From the NCBI GenBank assembly GCA_964413265.1, contig CAYPRX010000060.1, forward strand, positions 1-64,000: a DNA stretch of 64,000 nt. The letters are read 5' to 3'. The translations under genes and the position numbers were made by a program. Below the pieces are notes generated by a model, which made no database searches, was not told the origin of the DNA, and was given only the letters and a program-made list of their open reading frames with translations. Of this stretch, positions 1 to 8,456 are shown piece by piece (position 1 is the stretch's first letter; each line of letters opens with the position of its first letter). Source of the DNA: CAVYGN01 sp964413265. GTDB lineage: Bacteria > Spirochaetota > Brevinematia > Brevinematales > JAOACQ01.

Positions 1-1
1 T

Positions 2-106
2 AAATCCCTTTCCCGCAGGCAGGATGTGGATTATATTTTTTTCAATAATGCCGACGAGGATAAACTGCGCAAGCAGGTCGAGTTCTTCGTTCTTGCGGTG
101 CTGTAA
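2..106 (+). CDS. C-terminal end of a CoaE-like dephospho-CoA kinase (5' truncated)
   Basis: Only the last 34 codons are in the window; the frame is open from the window edge to a TAA at 104-106. The peptide contains a DVDYIFFNNADEDKLRKQVE stretch. This resembles the end of dephospho-CoA kinase, where a D-Y-(I/V)-I-x-N segment is followed by an acidic turn and an amphipathic helix with L-x-x-Q-V. CoaE phosphorylates dephospho-CoA in the last step of CoA synthesis. The P-loop and the rest of the protein lie upstream, so the assignment rests on a short tail and could be another P-loop kinase. The following 213 bases hold no gene I can support. Confidence 0.45.
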   Translation, partial: KSLSRRQDVDYIFFNNADEDKLRKQVEFFVLAVL

Positions 107-319
107 ACCGGATATCACATGGAGAAGCGCGAACCTTATCACCTTTCCTCCCTTTTCCCCTGTGAAAATAACCCTACATAAATTACTATAAGGCATCAGG
201 TAAAGTTGAGATATTTTTTGCCGAAATTTAAAGTGGCAGTTGTTAAGTAATTGCTCTGTTACCATGTATCTCCCATTGAAATATATCAGAAGATTTTAAA
301 CAAATGTTAGAGGTGCATT

Positions 320-1447
320 ATGACCATTAAATCAGGTTTGAATTTAATTATTTGCTTCATATGTGTTCTCATAATTTCTGCCTGTTCTCTTTATCAAAAA
401 CCCGTTACTGGCGCCTCCCCTGTCGTGAAGGTTCTTCTGTATCAGGGTGAGAGCATTTTCATCAAGCCTTCAGGTAATTATATTTTATCCTACAATTCCC
501 GAAAGGAAGAGGGGAACGGCAGGATAAGCGTTGAAATTTCAGGGGAAGAAATCTTTTTGAACGGCGTCGAGATTAAAACCCCCATAGTAGAGGTATATAC
601 TGAGGACGGTTTTGCTTTCGATGGGAAAAAATACTCGGGAAGCGCCTTAATAGCCGTATCCAACAGGAGCATTTTACTGATCAACTCAATAGATATTGAA
701 TCCTACCTGAAGGGCGTCCTTCCGGTAGAGGTCCCTTACGGATGGGAAATAGAGGCATTAAAGTCACAGGCTGTAGTTTCCAGGACATTCGCCATCTATG
801 AAGTCGAAAGTTCCAGAAAAAAGGGAAGGATTTTCGATATCTATAATGACACCCGCTCACAGACCTATTACGGCAGGGAAAAGGAAACCAAGGAAACTTC
901 TCTCGCAGTTGATTCAACACATGGAGAGGTTCTGAAATATGATGGAAAGATAATACAGGCGTTTTATCATGCCTCAAGCGGCGGGATGACCGAATCTTCT
1001 CTGGAGGTTTTCGGGTTTTACGAGCCCTATTTCACTCCTGTTGAATCCCCATACTCTTCCGTTTATAAGGAAGACAAATGGACAGCTACGATACCTCTCG
1101 ACAAAGCCGGTCTCCTTCTAAGGATCACGAACAGGATCATTTCTGTAATTGTCACTGAAAGGACCTCATCAAAGAGAATAAAAACAGCAGAGTTTACTGA
1201 TGAGGCAGGCTTAAAGAAACCGATCCCGGGGAAGGAATTAAGAGAACTTATCGGACCAGCACTGATGAAAAGTACAAGGGCTAATGTCAGAATAACGAAT
1301 GATAACCTGTTTTTAAGCGGAATGGGATATGGTCATGGGGTAGGCATGGGACAGTGGGACGCTCTGGGCATGTCCAGACATGGGTATTCCTATAAATATA
1401 TCCTCACATATTTCTACCGGGGCGCCGAGGTTGAAAAGATCTGGTGA
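320..1447 (+). CDS. SpoIID/LytB-domain lipoprotein
   Basis: The 375-residue protein starts with a lipoprotein signal (hydrophobic stretch ending LIISACS, Cys about residue 22), so it is probably anchored in an envelope membrane. The SpoIID/LytB domain occupies roughly residues 120-375. Visible hallmarks are YLKGVLPVEVP, EALKSQAVVSRTFA, YYGREKET, YHASSGGMTES and the terminal GYGHGVGMGQWDALGMSRHG. In Bacillus SpoIID is a lytic transglycosylase acting on denuded glycan during sporulation; the domain is common in non-sporulating bacteria as a wall-modifying enzyme or amidase enhancer. The start is supported by AGAGGTG four bases before the ATG. The 3' end overlaps the convergent Maf-like gene by 34 bases. 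The family call is strong; the substrate is inferred. Confidence 0.88.
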   Translation: MTIKSGLNLIICFICVLIISACSLYQKPVTGASPVVKVLLYQGESIFIKPSGNYILSYNSRKEEGNGRISVEISGEEIFLNGVEIKTPIVEVYTEDGFAFDGKKYSGSALIAVSNRSILLINSIDIESYLKGVLPVEVPYGWEIEALKSQAVVSRTFAIYEVESSRKKGRIFDIYNDTRSQTYYGREKETKETSLAVDSTHGEVLKYDGKIIQAFYHASSGGMTESSLEVFGFYEPYFTPVESPYSSVYKEDKWTATIPLDKAGLLLRITNRIISVIVTERTSSKRIKTAEFTDEAGLKKPIPGKELRELIGPALMKSTRANVRITNDNLFLSGMGYGHGVGMGQWDALGMSRHGYSYKYILTYFYRGAEVEKIW

Positions 1448-2913
1448 AATAAACGATCTAACTTTTGTCCATAATATAGTGATATTTCTTCGAGAGGTAT
1501 ATTCATAAGAGACTCCCTTACGAATACCCTGGAACAAAATCCGGCGTCAATTGACTCCAGCTCCTCCCTGATTTTTCTTGCGGTTATTTTTATCCTGTCC
1601 AAAACACCACTGTCTCGTGAAAAACAGCCTTTAATTTCTGCTTTGTTTTCGGTTTTCATTTCTTTATCAATTTTACTCAATTCAATGTTTTTAAAGCTGT
1701 CATAAGCCGTCATACCGGGAAAATCGGCGCCGCCTGATACAAAAGAATTTCCTGCGAACATCTTAACAGCGGTCTCCTTTATCAGCAGCAGCTGATCATT
1801 AGAGAAATACTCATTATTATCATCAAGTAAGGCCTTAATATCCCGTCTCGCAAGGAACGATGTATTTTTTGTATGAAACGTTCTCAGCCTGTCCGAAGCG
1901 CTTCTTTCCATTTCACGGAAAAGATTTCCACTGCTGTGGCTGCCGGATCTTTTTGAATATGCCAGGTCAAGTCCTGCAAAAATGACGGATCCCGATGAGA
2001 TCATATTTGCCAGAACGCCTGCATCAATGGCAACCGAAGGGTATTTAAGGGAAAATTCCATGTTCTCAAGGCTGTATTCCAGGTCATAGAAAAGCTTTGA
2101 ATTGCCAAGAGGGGATAACAGGGAGCTGCTGCTGTAAATACTCGCAAGCACCGGTATATCAGGCGGCAAACCGGATCCGAGAATTTTGTTATAAACCCCG
2201 CCGTCGCTCACTATGACAAAATCCGGTCTTATTCCGCTTTCCATCAGCGTCACTGCTGCCGGCAGAACAGAAATTAATATCAGGTTGTCCATATTATCCC
2301 TTATTTCGTCCAGCGATCTGTTGAGGGAAGGTCCGGCTGCACAGATAAGGACATCTGTCTGTATTTTACCCCTGATATCCTGAAGGCAGGAGCAGTTTTC
2401 ATTATCCATAAAAAAAGCCAGGTTCCTTATGAAGTTGATGAACCATACTTTGGAAAAATATGAACTGACCTTGATGTTCTCAGCTGCTATTCCCACAGCC
2501 CTTGACAGCCTCACGCTGAATTCCGAATAATCATCAGGATATAATTTCCTGAAAGACTCCAACGCAAGTACCCTTGGCTTTTTTCGTTCGGAAAGCATCC
2601 TTTCAAAAAGTCCGTAATCAGTTAATCCCCTGTCAAGCAGAATATAATCCTTTAATTTATCCGCCATAAATTCGCTGCACACAGGGTCCGGTTCATACAC
2701 TAAGATGTCATTATTATTTACACCCTTTTTGACTAGTGCATTTACCATGTAGCCGAGCGCACTTCCGAAGAGAATAAAAAACTGCCCGTTGACATCCCCC
2801 TGGCTTTCCACGAAGCGGTCTATTTCATTTTCAGGATTGTATGAGCTGATCAGGTAATAGCCGTCTTTAATTATGGTAGGAGAACCGTTTTTTGCTTTAC
2901 CGATGATTGTCAT
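1414..2913 (-). CDS. Maf/DUF115 (MptE-like) flagellin-modification family protein
   Basis: The 499-residue protein shows the DUF115/MAF_flag10 pattern: an N-terminal region ending in FILFGSALGYMVNAL and YEPDP, then a central segment with AAGPSLNRSLDEI and PDFVIVSDGG. In Campylobacter, Aeromonas and others, motility accessory factors of this family take part in loading nonulosonic-acid-type sugars onto flagellin, and spirochaetes often carry several copies. The ATG at 2913 is chosen because it forms an ATGA overlap with the stop of the upstream radical SAM gene, giving translational coupling; a longer reading would enter that gene. A modification role on the FlaB encoded at 22 kb is inference. 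The archaeal relative MptE is a pterin pyrophosphokinase, so a different nucleotide-dependent activity cannot be excluded. Confidence 0.8.
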   Translation of the reverse strand: MTIIGKAKNGSPTIIKDGYYLISSYNPENEIDRFVESQGDVNGQFFILFGSALGYMVNALVKKGVNNNDILVYEPDPVCSEFMADKLKDYILLDRGLTDYGLFERMLSERKKPRVLALESFRKLYPDDYSEFSVRLSRAVGIAAENIKVSSYFSKVWFINFIRNLAFFMDNENCSCLQDIRGKIQTDVLICAAGPSLNRSLDEIRDNMDNLILISVLPAAVTLMESGIRPDFVIVSDGGVYNKILGSGLPPDIPVLASIYSSSSLLSPLGNSKLFYDLEYSLENMEFSLKYPSVAIDAGVLANMISSGSVIFAGLDLAYSKRSGSHSSGNLFREMERSASDRLRTFHTKNTSFLARRDIKALLDDNNEYFSNDQLLLIKETAVKMFAGNSFVSGGADFPGMTAYDSFKNIELSKIDKEMKTENKAEIKGCFSRDSGVLDRIKITARKIREELESIDAGFCSRVFVRESLMNIPLEEISLYYGQKLDRLFHQIFSTSAPR

Positions 2914-3923
2914 AATTTGAAATCTGCCTTTCTGCCGCAACCGGAACATTTCCCCCCGCTTATCCCGGTAATAGATGTCATGTAGCCTTTTCTCTCAACA
3001 AGGATGGTTTTACATGAAGGACAGTAGCTGTTGCTGTCCCCTTCCATATTTCCCGTATAAACATAATCTAAATATTCACCGGCTGATCTCTTCACTTCTT
3101 CAATAAATCTTATATCCGTGGCTTTTTCAGTGTAATGGTACTGGGGAAAATACCTCGATAGATGAAAGGGGATCGACTTGTCTACATCAGATATCCATTT
3201 GATAATACCCATGAGTTCTTCGAGATTATCATTAAAGCCGGTTACGACCAGTGTTGTAAGTTCAATATGCACGCCGGCATTTTTAAAATCAATTATAGAA
3301 TCCAGAACAGGCTGCAGAGTGCCGCCTAATTTTCTGTAATTTGAATCGGTAAATGCCTTCAGGTCTATGTTAGCCGCATCGATTAAAGGAAGCAGTTCTG
3401 CAAGAGGACTTTTATTGATGTAACCGTTTGTGACCAGGATATTCTTATAGCCCTTCTCTTTCATCAGTATGGCAGTTTCCTTAACAAACTCGATCCAGAC
3501 AAGAGGTTCTGAATAGGTATAGGCTGCCCCTCCAAAAAGGGGCCGGCTTAAAATTCTCGGTCTATTCTCAAGTATGGAGAGAATGTCTTTCGGGGTCGAG
3601 CTTTGGGTTATATCCTTGTCAGGATTGTCGAAATACCTGGAAATATGGTAGTTCTGACAAAAGGGGCAGTGAAGATTGCACCCGATTGTTCCTATCGAAA
3701 GAATCTCGCTGGATGGATAATAGTGGTATAATGGTTTTTTTTCAATCGGATCAAACGATAATCCGGATATTACTCCATAATTCAAAGAGTAAAGGAGGCC
3801 CCCTATATTTTTTCTGGCTCCGCAGATGCCGGACTTTTCCTCGCTGATCAGGCAGTTGTGAGGACAAAGGTTGCAGCGGACTTTCTTCCCTTCTTCTTTT
3901 GTAAAACAGCATGCACTTTTCAT
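2910..3923 (-). CDS. amrS: AmmeMemoRadiSam-system radical SAM enzyme (AmrS family)
   Basis: The 337-residue protein has the full layout of the AmrS family. A first Cys set CNLCPHNC plus SGICGARKN lies near residues 18-37, and the radical SAM triad CNLHCPFCQNYH near residues 82-93 (CxxxCxxC, binding the 4Fe-4S cluster and S-adenosylmethionine). A YTYSEPLVW segment and a C-terminal knuckle with CPSCKT and GGKCSGCGRK follow. The family is genetically linked across genomes to AMMECR1 and MEMO1 homologues, but its reaction is not settled. Neither partner is in this window. It lies downstream of thiL (gap 64 bases) and overlaps the Maf-like gene by four bases, so these three are probably one leftward operon. 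Confidence 0.88.
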   Translation of the reverse strand: MKSACCFTKEEGKKVRCNLCPHNCLISEEKSGICGARKNIGGLLYSLNYGVISGLSFDPIEKKPLYHYYPSSEILSIGTIGCNLHCPFCQNYHISRYFDNPDKDITQSSTPKDILSILENRPRILSRPLFGGAAYTYSEPLVWIEFVKETAILMKEKGYKNILVTNGYINKSPLAELLPLIDAANIDLKAFTDSNYRKLGGTLQPVLDSIIDFKNAGVHIELTTLVVTGFNDNLEELMGIIKWISDVDKSIPFHLSRYFPQYHYTEKATDIRFIEEVKRSAGEYLDYVYTGNMEGDSNSYCPSCKTILVERKGYMTSITGISGGKCSGCGRKADFKL

Positions 3924-3987
3924 AGATCTCAGCTCTTTTTCTCCCTTTATATGCAGAATTCTGACATATTACATTACTCAGTCTATA

Positions 3988-4968
3988 CTAAAAATGAGTA
4001 TATCCCTTTTTTAACCCCTCCCACTCCAATTTTGTGCCCATGAAAGAAACTTCCCTGCTGTTTTTTTCTATCCTGCCTATATTTGTTATCTTTGTACCTG
4101 TATAACTGAAAACATTCCCGGCATCGATAATATCCTGAGATGTAAAAAGAACTTCATAATCCTCCCCCCCGCTCAAGGCGAAATCATAAAAATAATTCCT
4201 GTCTTTATCAAATGAAGGTCCTATCTTATTTACAGATAAAGGAAGTCTTTCTACTTCAATTCTGAACCCCATCCCGCTTTCATCTGCAATATGGGAAAGA
4301 TCAGACAAAAGGCCGTCGCTTACATCGATAGCTGCATTGATCTCGTACCTTTTTTTCAGGTACTGCATTAAACCCACCCTGATGTCAGGCCTGAAATGCC
4401 TGTTAATAAAATAATCTTCATCCAGTACAGGCTGTTTTATGCCGCCTTTTAAAAGTGAAAGTCCCAGGGAGCTGTCGCCAATATATCCGGTTATATAAAT
4501 ATAATCCCCTGGCAAGGCGCTGCTGCGGAGAAAAGGCTCCGTCCCTGTATAACCAATCATGGTAACTGATGTAAACAGGCATGGTGACCTTACAACATCA
4601 CCGCCTATTAATTCAAAAGGCTGTTTGTCTCTTATGGTTTTCACGCCATTTATAAAAGAGTCCAGATCGTTTTCAGCCATATTACCGTTAACCCCGAGAG
4701 TAAGGAGGGCATAAGCCGGGACACCGCCCATAGCGGCTATATCGCTCATATTCACCGCAATGGACTTATATCCCAGATCGAAAAAATCTGTGCGGTCCTT
4801 CAGGAAGTGAACTTCCTCAACAAGAGAGTCAGTTGTAATAAGCATCTTCTCCTGCCCCGTTTTCCATATAACTGCAGAGTCGTCGCCGATGCCAGTTACG
4901 TTCCTGTCTGAAGGAAGGAAAGCATGCCTGATCTTATCTATGATTTCGAATTCACCGGGAATTTTCAT
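3988..4968 (-). CDS. thiL: thiamine-monophosphate kinase
   Basis: The 326-residue AIRS-fold kinase phosphorylates thiamine monophosphate to thiamine diphosphate, the cofactor form. Recognisable features are TGIGDDSAVIW near the N-terminus (metal and ATP binding), VNMSDIAAMGG, LIGGDVVRSP, a YITGYIGDSSLGL segment and the C-terminal AIDVSDGLLSDLSHI and LSGGEDYEVLF. The ATG at 4968 is selected because GGAGGCGGAG lies just before it; a longer frame upstream lacks a ribosome-binding site. The next genes leftward are amrS and the Maf-like gene. No THI-box (TPP riboswitch) is visible in the 120 bases between it and tRNA-Arg. Confidence 0.93.
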   Translation of the reverse strand: MKIPGEFEIIDKIRHAFLPSDRNVTGIGDDSAVIWKTGQEKMLITTDSLVEEVHFLKDRTDFFDLGYKSIAVNMSDIAAMGGVPAYALLTLGVNGNMAENDLDSFINGVKTIRDKQPFELIGGDVVRSPCLFTSVTMIGYTGTEPFLRSSALPGDYIYITGYIGDSSLGLSLLKGGIKQPVLDEDYFINRHFRPDIRVGLMQYLKKRYEINAAIDVSDGLLSDLSHIADESGMGFRIEVERLPLSVNKIGPSFDKDRNYFYDFALSGGEDYEVLFTSQDIIDAGNVFSYTGTKITNIGRIEKNSREVSFMGTKLEWEGLKKGYTHF

Positions 4969-5087
4969 TTTCTCCGCCTCCGACCCATATAGACTGTATC
5001 CGTTGAGCAATTTACAGCAGCAAGGCCGCAGTCAAGGCCCCCCGCAGGGGCCAGCAATTCTATATTCTTAATATTAAATATATAAAA

Positions 5088-5161
<74 letters not shown>

Positions 5162-5162
5162 A

Positions 5163-5663
5163 TTAAAATGTAAACTCTTCTTTTTTATAGAGGATCGGCG
5201 AGATATAGAAAAACAGCATGCCGATAAGGATATTATAAACGATCTCACCCCCCATGTTTAAAAGAAGCATCCAGTCCATGATCCAGTTCGCCTTGAAAAT
5301 CACGCTTAAAATAACAAAAAGAATATACTTAAGTATAGTCGCTATTGCCACATATATCAAATATGCCACAATATCCGCAACAAATATGAATTTCCTGTAA
5401 ATGCTTGTAAACCAGCATATGAAAGTGAGGATAAAGGCATTAAAGCCGAAAACTTCGCCGCTGAAAATATCCTCGAACAGACCCACTCCGAAACCGAAAA
5501 TCTCCCCCTTTTGTTCCCCTTTATTTATGCTGTGAAGAATGCAGAGTATCATCAGAAGGTCCGGATTAATTTTAAATAATGAAATAATGCCTGTCATCTG
5601 TATTGAAAGGAGGACTGCTATAACTGCACCGAAAAGCAGGTATATTTTAAAATTTTTTTTCAT
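5163..5663 (-). CDS. mreD: rod shape-determining membrane protein MreD
   Basis: This 166-residue, very hydrophobic protein has about five membrane segments and a FGFGVGLFEDIFSGEVFGFNA segment (shown in two pieces: FGFGVGLFEDIF, SGEVFGFNA) that is the characteristic MreD loop. MreD is the inner-membrane partner of MreC in the elongation complex that orders peptidoglycan synthesis along the cell cylinder. It starts three bases after the mreC stop and ends one base before tRNA-Arg. The rodA and pbp2 genes that often follow mreD are not present; thiL comes next instead. Confidence 0.85.
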   Translation of the reverse strand: MKKNFKIYLLFGAVIAVLLSIQMTGIISLFKINPDLLMILCILHSINKGEQKGEIFGFGVGLFEDIFSGEVFGFNAFILTFICWFTSIYRKFIFVADIVAYLIYVAIATILKYILFVILSVIFKANWIMDWMLLLNMGGEIVYNILIGMLFFYISPILYKKEEFTF

Positions 5664-5666
5664 ATT

Positions 5667-6545
5667 TCATTCACCGGCTCTTTCAATAAGTGATCCGACA
5701 TCTGAATTGGGCTTCCACTCCATAATAAATACATCTTTGGTTCTTGAAAAATCGAATTGGGGCCTTACATATAATTTCTTGAAAAAATCTTCTGCCGTCG
5801 GTTTTCCTATTCCCACGATTTTCCCTATCAGAAGGCCCGGCGGGAATATATCACTTTCTCCTGAAGTTATTACTTCCTCGCCGACAAAGGTATCAGCTTC
5901 GACTGGAATATACTCTGCTACGCAGTTCTGGTTCCATGAACCATTCCCTCTGAGAACACCTACATACCCGCTGAATTTAAGCTCGATCCCGATATGGGAA
6001 TCTGCAGCCGTCAGGAGCCTGACCTTCGCAGCTGAGACGTTAACCTCTGTAGTTTTTCCAATAAGAAAGATATCACCGCTGTCATTATAGGAAACAACAG
6101 GCATATCAGGTTTTATCCCGTCAAATGCGCCCTTGTCAATTATAAAATAGTCACCGGTAAGACCCGGATCCCTGAAAACGATCCTCGAATAAACAGTATT
6201 ATAAGCGATATGAGATTTTATGCCTAAAATCTTCTTATATTCCTCATTTTCCTTCTGGATCTGGGAATAGGGGAGCAGGGTCTTTTTATATTTATCAAGA
6301 CTTTCCTTTGTAAGCCTGAGTTCTTCCTCAAGCTCCCTGATTTTTGAAATCCCGGAGACCGAGTCGGAGAAAAATTCCCCTATCGAAGTCACAGTATACT
6401 GCACCGGATAGGTAAGGAAAAATAAAACGGCCCTGAGGTCAAGAAAGTTTAATTTAACGTTGAAAAACATAAGGGTAACAGAAATAGATAGCAGGAGGAT
6501 TAAAGTAATAAAAGATTTGTTTCTATAAAAATACAGATTCTGCAT
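5667..6545 (-). CDS. mreC: rod shape-determining protein MreC
   Basis: The 292-residue protein begins with a single membrane anchor (about residues 12-30). A coiled coil follows from about residue 65 (IRELEEELRLTKESLDKYK), then a periplasmic beta domain with NTVYSRIVFRDPG, FIIDKGAFDGIKPDMPVV, DSHIGIELKFSG and GEEVITSGESDIFPPGLLIGK (the last split here as GEEVITSGESDIF and PPGLLIGK). This is the standard MreC layout and length. MreC organises elongasome enzymes in the periplasm and contacts MreD and PBP2. It lies 16 bases after mreB and is co-transcribed with it. The Shine-Dalgarno (AGGTTAG) is modest. Confidence 0.9.
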   Translation of the reverse strand: MQNLYFYRNKSFITLILLLSISVTLMFFNVKLNFLDLRAVLFFLTYPVQYTVTSIGEFFSDSVSGISKIRELEEELRLTKESLDKYKKTLLPYSQIQKENEEYKKILGIKSHIAYNTVYSRIVFRDPGLTGDYFIIDKGAFDGIKPDMPVVSYNDSGDIFLIGKTTEVNVSAAKVRLLTAADSHIGIELKFSGYVGVLRGNGSWNQNCVAEYIPVEADTFVGEEVITSGESDIFPPGLLIGKIVGIGKPTAEDFFKKLYVRPQFDFSRTKDVFIMEWKPNSDVGSLIERAGE

Positions 6546-6561
6546 CGGCTAACCTGTAATC

Positions 6562-7590
6562 CTATCCGAAATACTGGTTCTCGTATTTTTTTATATTTTC
6601 AAGATATTTACCCGCTCCAAGTACATCGCACGTAAGCGGATTTTCAGAAAGAAAAACTGGTACGCCTGTATTTTTCGAGATAAACTTCGGAAGGCCTCTC
6701 AGCAGGGATCCCCCGCCGGCCATGACAACTCCCCTTTCAATAATATCGGATGAAAGCTCAGGAGGGGTTTGGTCCAGTGTCTGCCTCACAGCGTCCAGAA
6801 CTTTATTTACAGTTTCCTGAAGGGCTTCTCTTACTTCAACGCTGTCGATTTTCAGGATTCTCGGCAGACCGCTTATGGCATCTCTTCCTTTTATCTCCAT
6901 TGTTTCCACTGTTTTCAGGGGGTAAGCACTGCCTATTTTTATTTTTAATTCTTCAGCGGTCTTTTCACCTACGATCAGGTTATGGTACTTTTTCAGGTGG
7001 GACATAATAGCTTCATCAAATTTATCACCCCCCACCCTTATTGAATTGCTTATTACTATTCCGCCGAGTGAAAGCACAGCCACTTCGGTCGTTCCACCTC
7101 CTACATCAATCACCATATGTCCCGCCGGTTCGTCGATCGGAATATTCGCTCCAAGCGCGGCGGCCTTGGGCGCCTCGATAAGGTATATTTTAGTGGCTCC
7201 GGCCTGTTCAGCAGCTTCCCTTACAGCCCTTCTTTCCACTTCAGTAACTCCCGACGGTACTCCTATGACCACCCTCGGATGGGCAAGCTTTCTGCGTGTC
7301 TGGCTCTTAGATATGAAATACTTCATCATCTTACCGACAACTTCAAAATCCGCAATAACTCCCTCCCTCATTGGCCTTATAGCTACAATATCTCCGGGGG
7401 TCTTGCCAAGCATATCCTTAGCTTCTTTTCCGACAGCCATAACTTTGCCTGTCCCGGTCTGTATCGCCACAACAGAGGGCTCAGTTAAGACTATTCCCTG
7501 TCCCTTTACATATATAAGAGTATTGGAAGTGCCCAGATCAACAGCCAGATCGTTTATGAAAGCATCCTTGATGACAGATACAAAGTTCAT
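6562..7590 (-). CDS. mreB: rod shape-determining actin homologue MreB
   Basis: The 342-residue protein is an actin-fold ATPase with the usual MreB motifs. These are AVDLGTSNTLIYVKGQGIV (phosphate 1), SGVTEVERRAVREAAEQAGA, the phosphate-2 segment MVIDVGGGTTEVAVLSLGG, GGDKFDEAI and the adenosine motif GVVMAGGGSLLRGLP. It polymerises under the inner membrane and guides the elongasome. Being first in mreB-mreC-mreD, it has a GGAG site upstream of the ATG and a good sigma70-type promoter at 7627-7655. MreB, rather than only cytoplasmic filaments, is typical in spirochaetes for cell-cylinder growth. Confidence 0.97.
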   Translation of the reverse strand: MNFVSVIKDAFINDLAVDLGTSNTLIYVKGQGIVLTEPSVVAIQTGTGKVMAVGKEAKDMLGKTPGDIVAIRPMREGVIADFEVVGKMMKYFISKSQTRRKLAHPRVVIGVPSGVTEVERRAVREAAEQAGATKIYLIEAPKAAALGANIPIDEPAGHMVIDVGGGTTEVAVLSLGGIVISNSIRVGGDKFDEAIMSHLKKYHNLIVGEKTAEELKIKIGSAYPLKTVETMEIKGRDAISGLPRILKIDSVEVREALQETVNKVLDAVRQTLDQTPPELSSDIIERGVVMAGGGSLLRGLPKFISKNTGVPVFLSENPLTCDVLGAGKYLENIKKYENQYFG

Positions 7591-7626
7591 ACATGCTCCT
7601 TCACAAGGAATCGTTTTTAATCCAAT

Positions 7627-7655
7627 ATATTAACTGAGTTTCAAAATTTATTCAA
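7627..7655 (-). promoter_or_regulatory. sigma70-type promoter for mreBCD
   Basis: On the minus strand TTGAAT (7655-7650), a 17-base spacer and TAATAT (7632-7627) lie about 40 bases before the mreB start. Position and spacing fit a vegetative promoter for mreBCD and tRNA-Arg. Predicted by eye only. Confidence 0.5.
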
Positions 7656-7746
7656 GGTTTCCGGTTTTACAGAGCCTATTTAATCGATTGTTTTTCAGTG
7701 TATTGAAAATATGCCCTGGCGGTCATCTGCATAAATTCAAGTAATT

Positions 7747-8304
7747 TTATCTCCACTGTTTTTTCCCTTCTCCGGAGTAAGTTTTTATGGATTTTTTAAT
7801 ACTGTTGTATTCATTAAGAGTAAGAAAAATGAGAAGTACATCAAGGATCGTAAGTGCCCCTACCCAGAATGATGGTCTATAGCTGAACATGTATACCTGA
7901 GTTACAACAAAACCAAAAAGCACCACTACGGCGAGTGGATATGCCCAGAGCCTCCTCCTCCAGAGAAGATATACAAGGATAACTTTTATAATGCCATGAG
8001 AGAGCAGATAATAAATTGCAAAATACTGAGTATGGACTGAAAAGTCCCTGCACATCCGGAGAATATAAGCGGCAATCCGGTCTTTTGGATCCTCCGAAAC
8101 CCCATGTTCAATAAGAAAATTTGTAAAGTTTCTCATCCTTCCCGGTGTCAAAAAAATGAGAAAGCCGCCTCCGACAATCTCAAGCATCCCGTTGATCCCT
8201 TTAAGCAGAATGCCTATCTCGAAACTATCATGCAGAAGATTTATCCTGTCGGAAAAAGCTTTTATTTTATTAAAAAATTCCTTCAGGGCATGCCCTATTC
8301 CCAA
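7747..8304 (-). CDS. DUF2127-family membrane protein
   Basis: The 185-residue protein has a short charged N-terminus and about four membrane segments. It shows the DUF2127 pattern: LHDSFEIGILLKGINGMLEIVGG near residues 24-46 (shown as SFEIGILLKGINGMLEIVGG), FAIYYLLSHGIIKVILVYLL, and WAYPLAVVVLFGFVVTQVY. The function of this family is unknown. It probably starts at a TTG codon with AGAGGG eight bases upstream, because no ATG fits. It lies upstream of mreB on the same strand, but a promoter for mreB lies between them. Confidence 0.75.
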   Translation of the reverse strand: MGIGHALKEFFNKIKAFSDRINLLHDSFEIGILLKGINGMLEIVGGGFLIFLTPGRMRNFTNFLIEHGVSEDPKDRIAAYILRMCRDFSVHTQYFAIYYLLSHGIIKVILVYLLWRRRLWAYPLAVVVLFGFVVTQVYMFSYRPSFWVGALTILDVLLIFLTLNEYNSIKKSIKTYSGEGKKQWR

Positions 8305-8394
8305 CTTCTTATCCCTCTGATAAAAAATTTAAGCATAATATTTTAACTGCTGATATGATTAAAGCAAGTTAATCGAACCTTATTAATCTCAGTA

Positions 8395-8423
8395 TTGTCA
8401 TTTTTTAATATTATTATTATAAT
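8395..8423 (+). promoter_or_regulatory. sigma70-type promoter for the glutaredoxin/FDR operon
   Basis: TTGTCA (8395-8400), a 17-base AT-rich spacer and a perfect TATAAT (8418-8423). It lies 33 bases before the glutaredoxin start and points into the two-gene redox operon. Confidence 0.6.
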
Positions 8424-8456
8424 TGTTCAATGCTTATTTTGGATTGGAGTTATTTT

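Noticed and set aside
5034..5052. GC-rich hairpin (GGCCCC with GGGGCC) between tRNA-Arg and thiL as a terminator
   Set aside because: No T tract follows on either strand; it may be a processing or pausing structure but is not a convincing rho-independent terminator.
4969..5087. TPP riboswitch upstream of thiL
   Set aside because: No THI-box core (CUGAGA/ACCUGA elements) is present in the gap.
7676..7756. A 26-codon GTG-started frame overlapping the end of the DUF2127 gene, with AAGGG eight bases upstream (MEIKLLEFMQ...)
   Set aside because: It could be a small gene, but it is short, starts inside the previous gene and shows no recognisable feature; chance cannot be excluded without relatives to compare.
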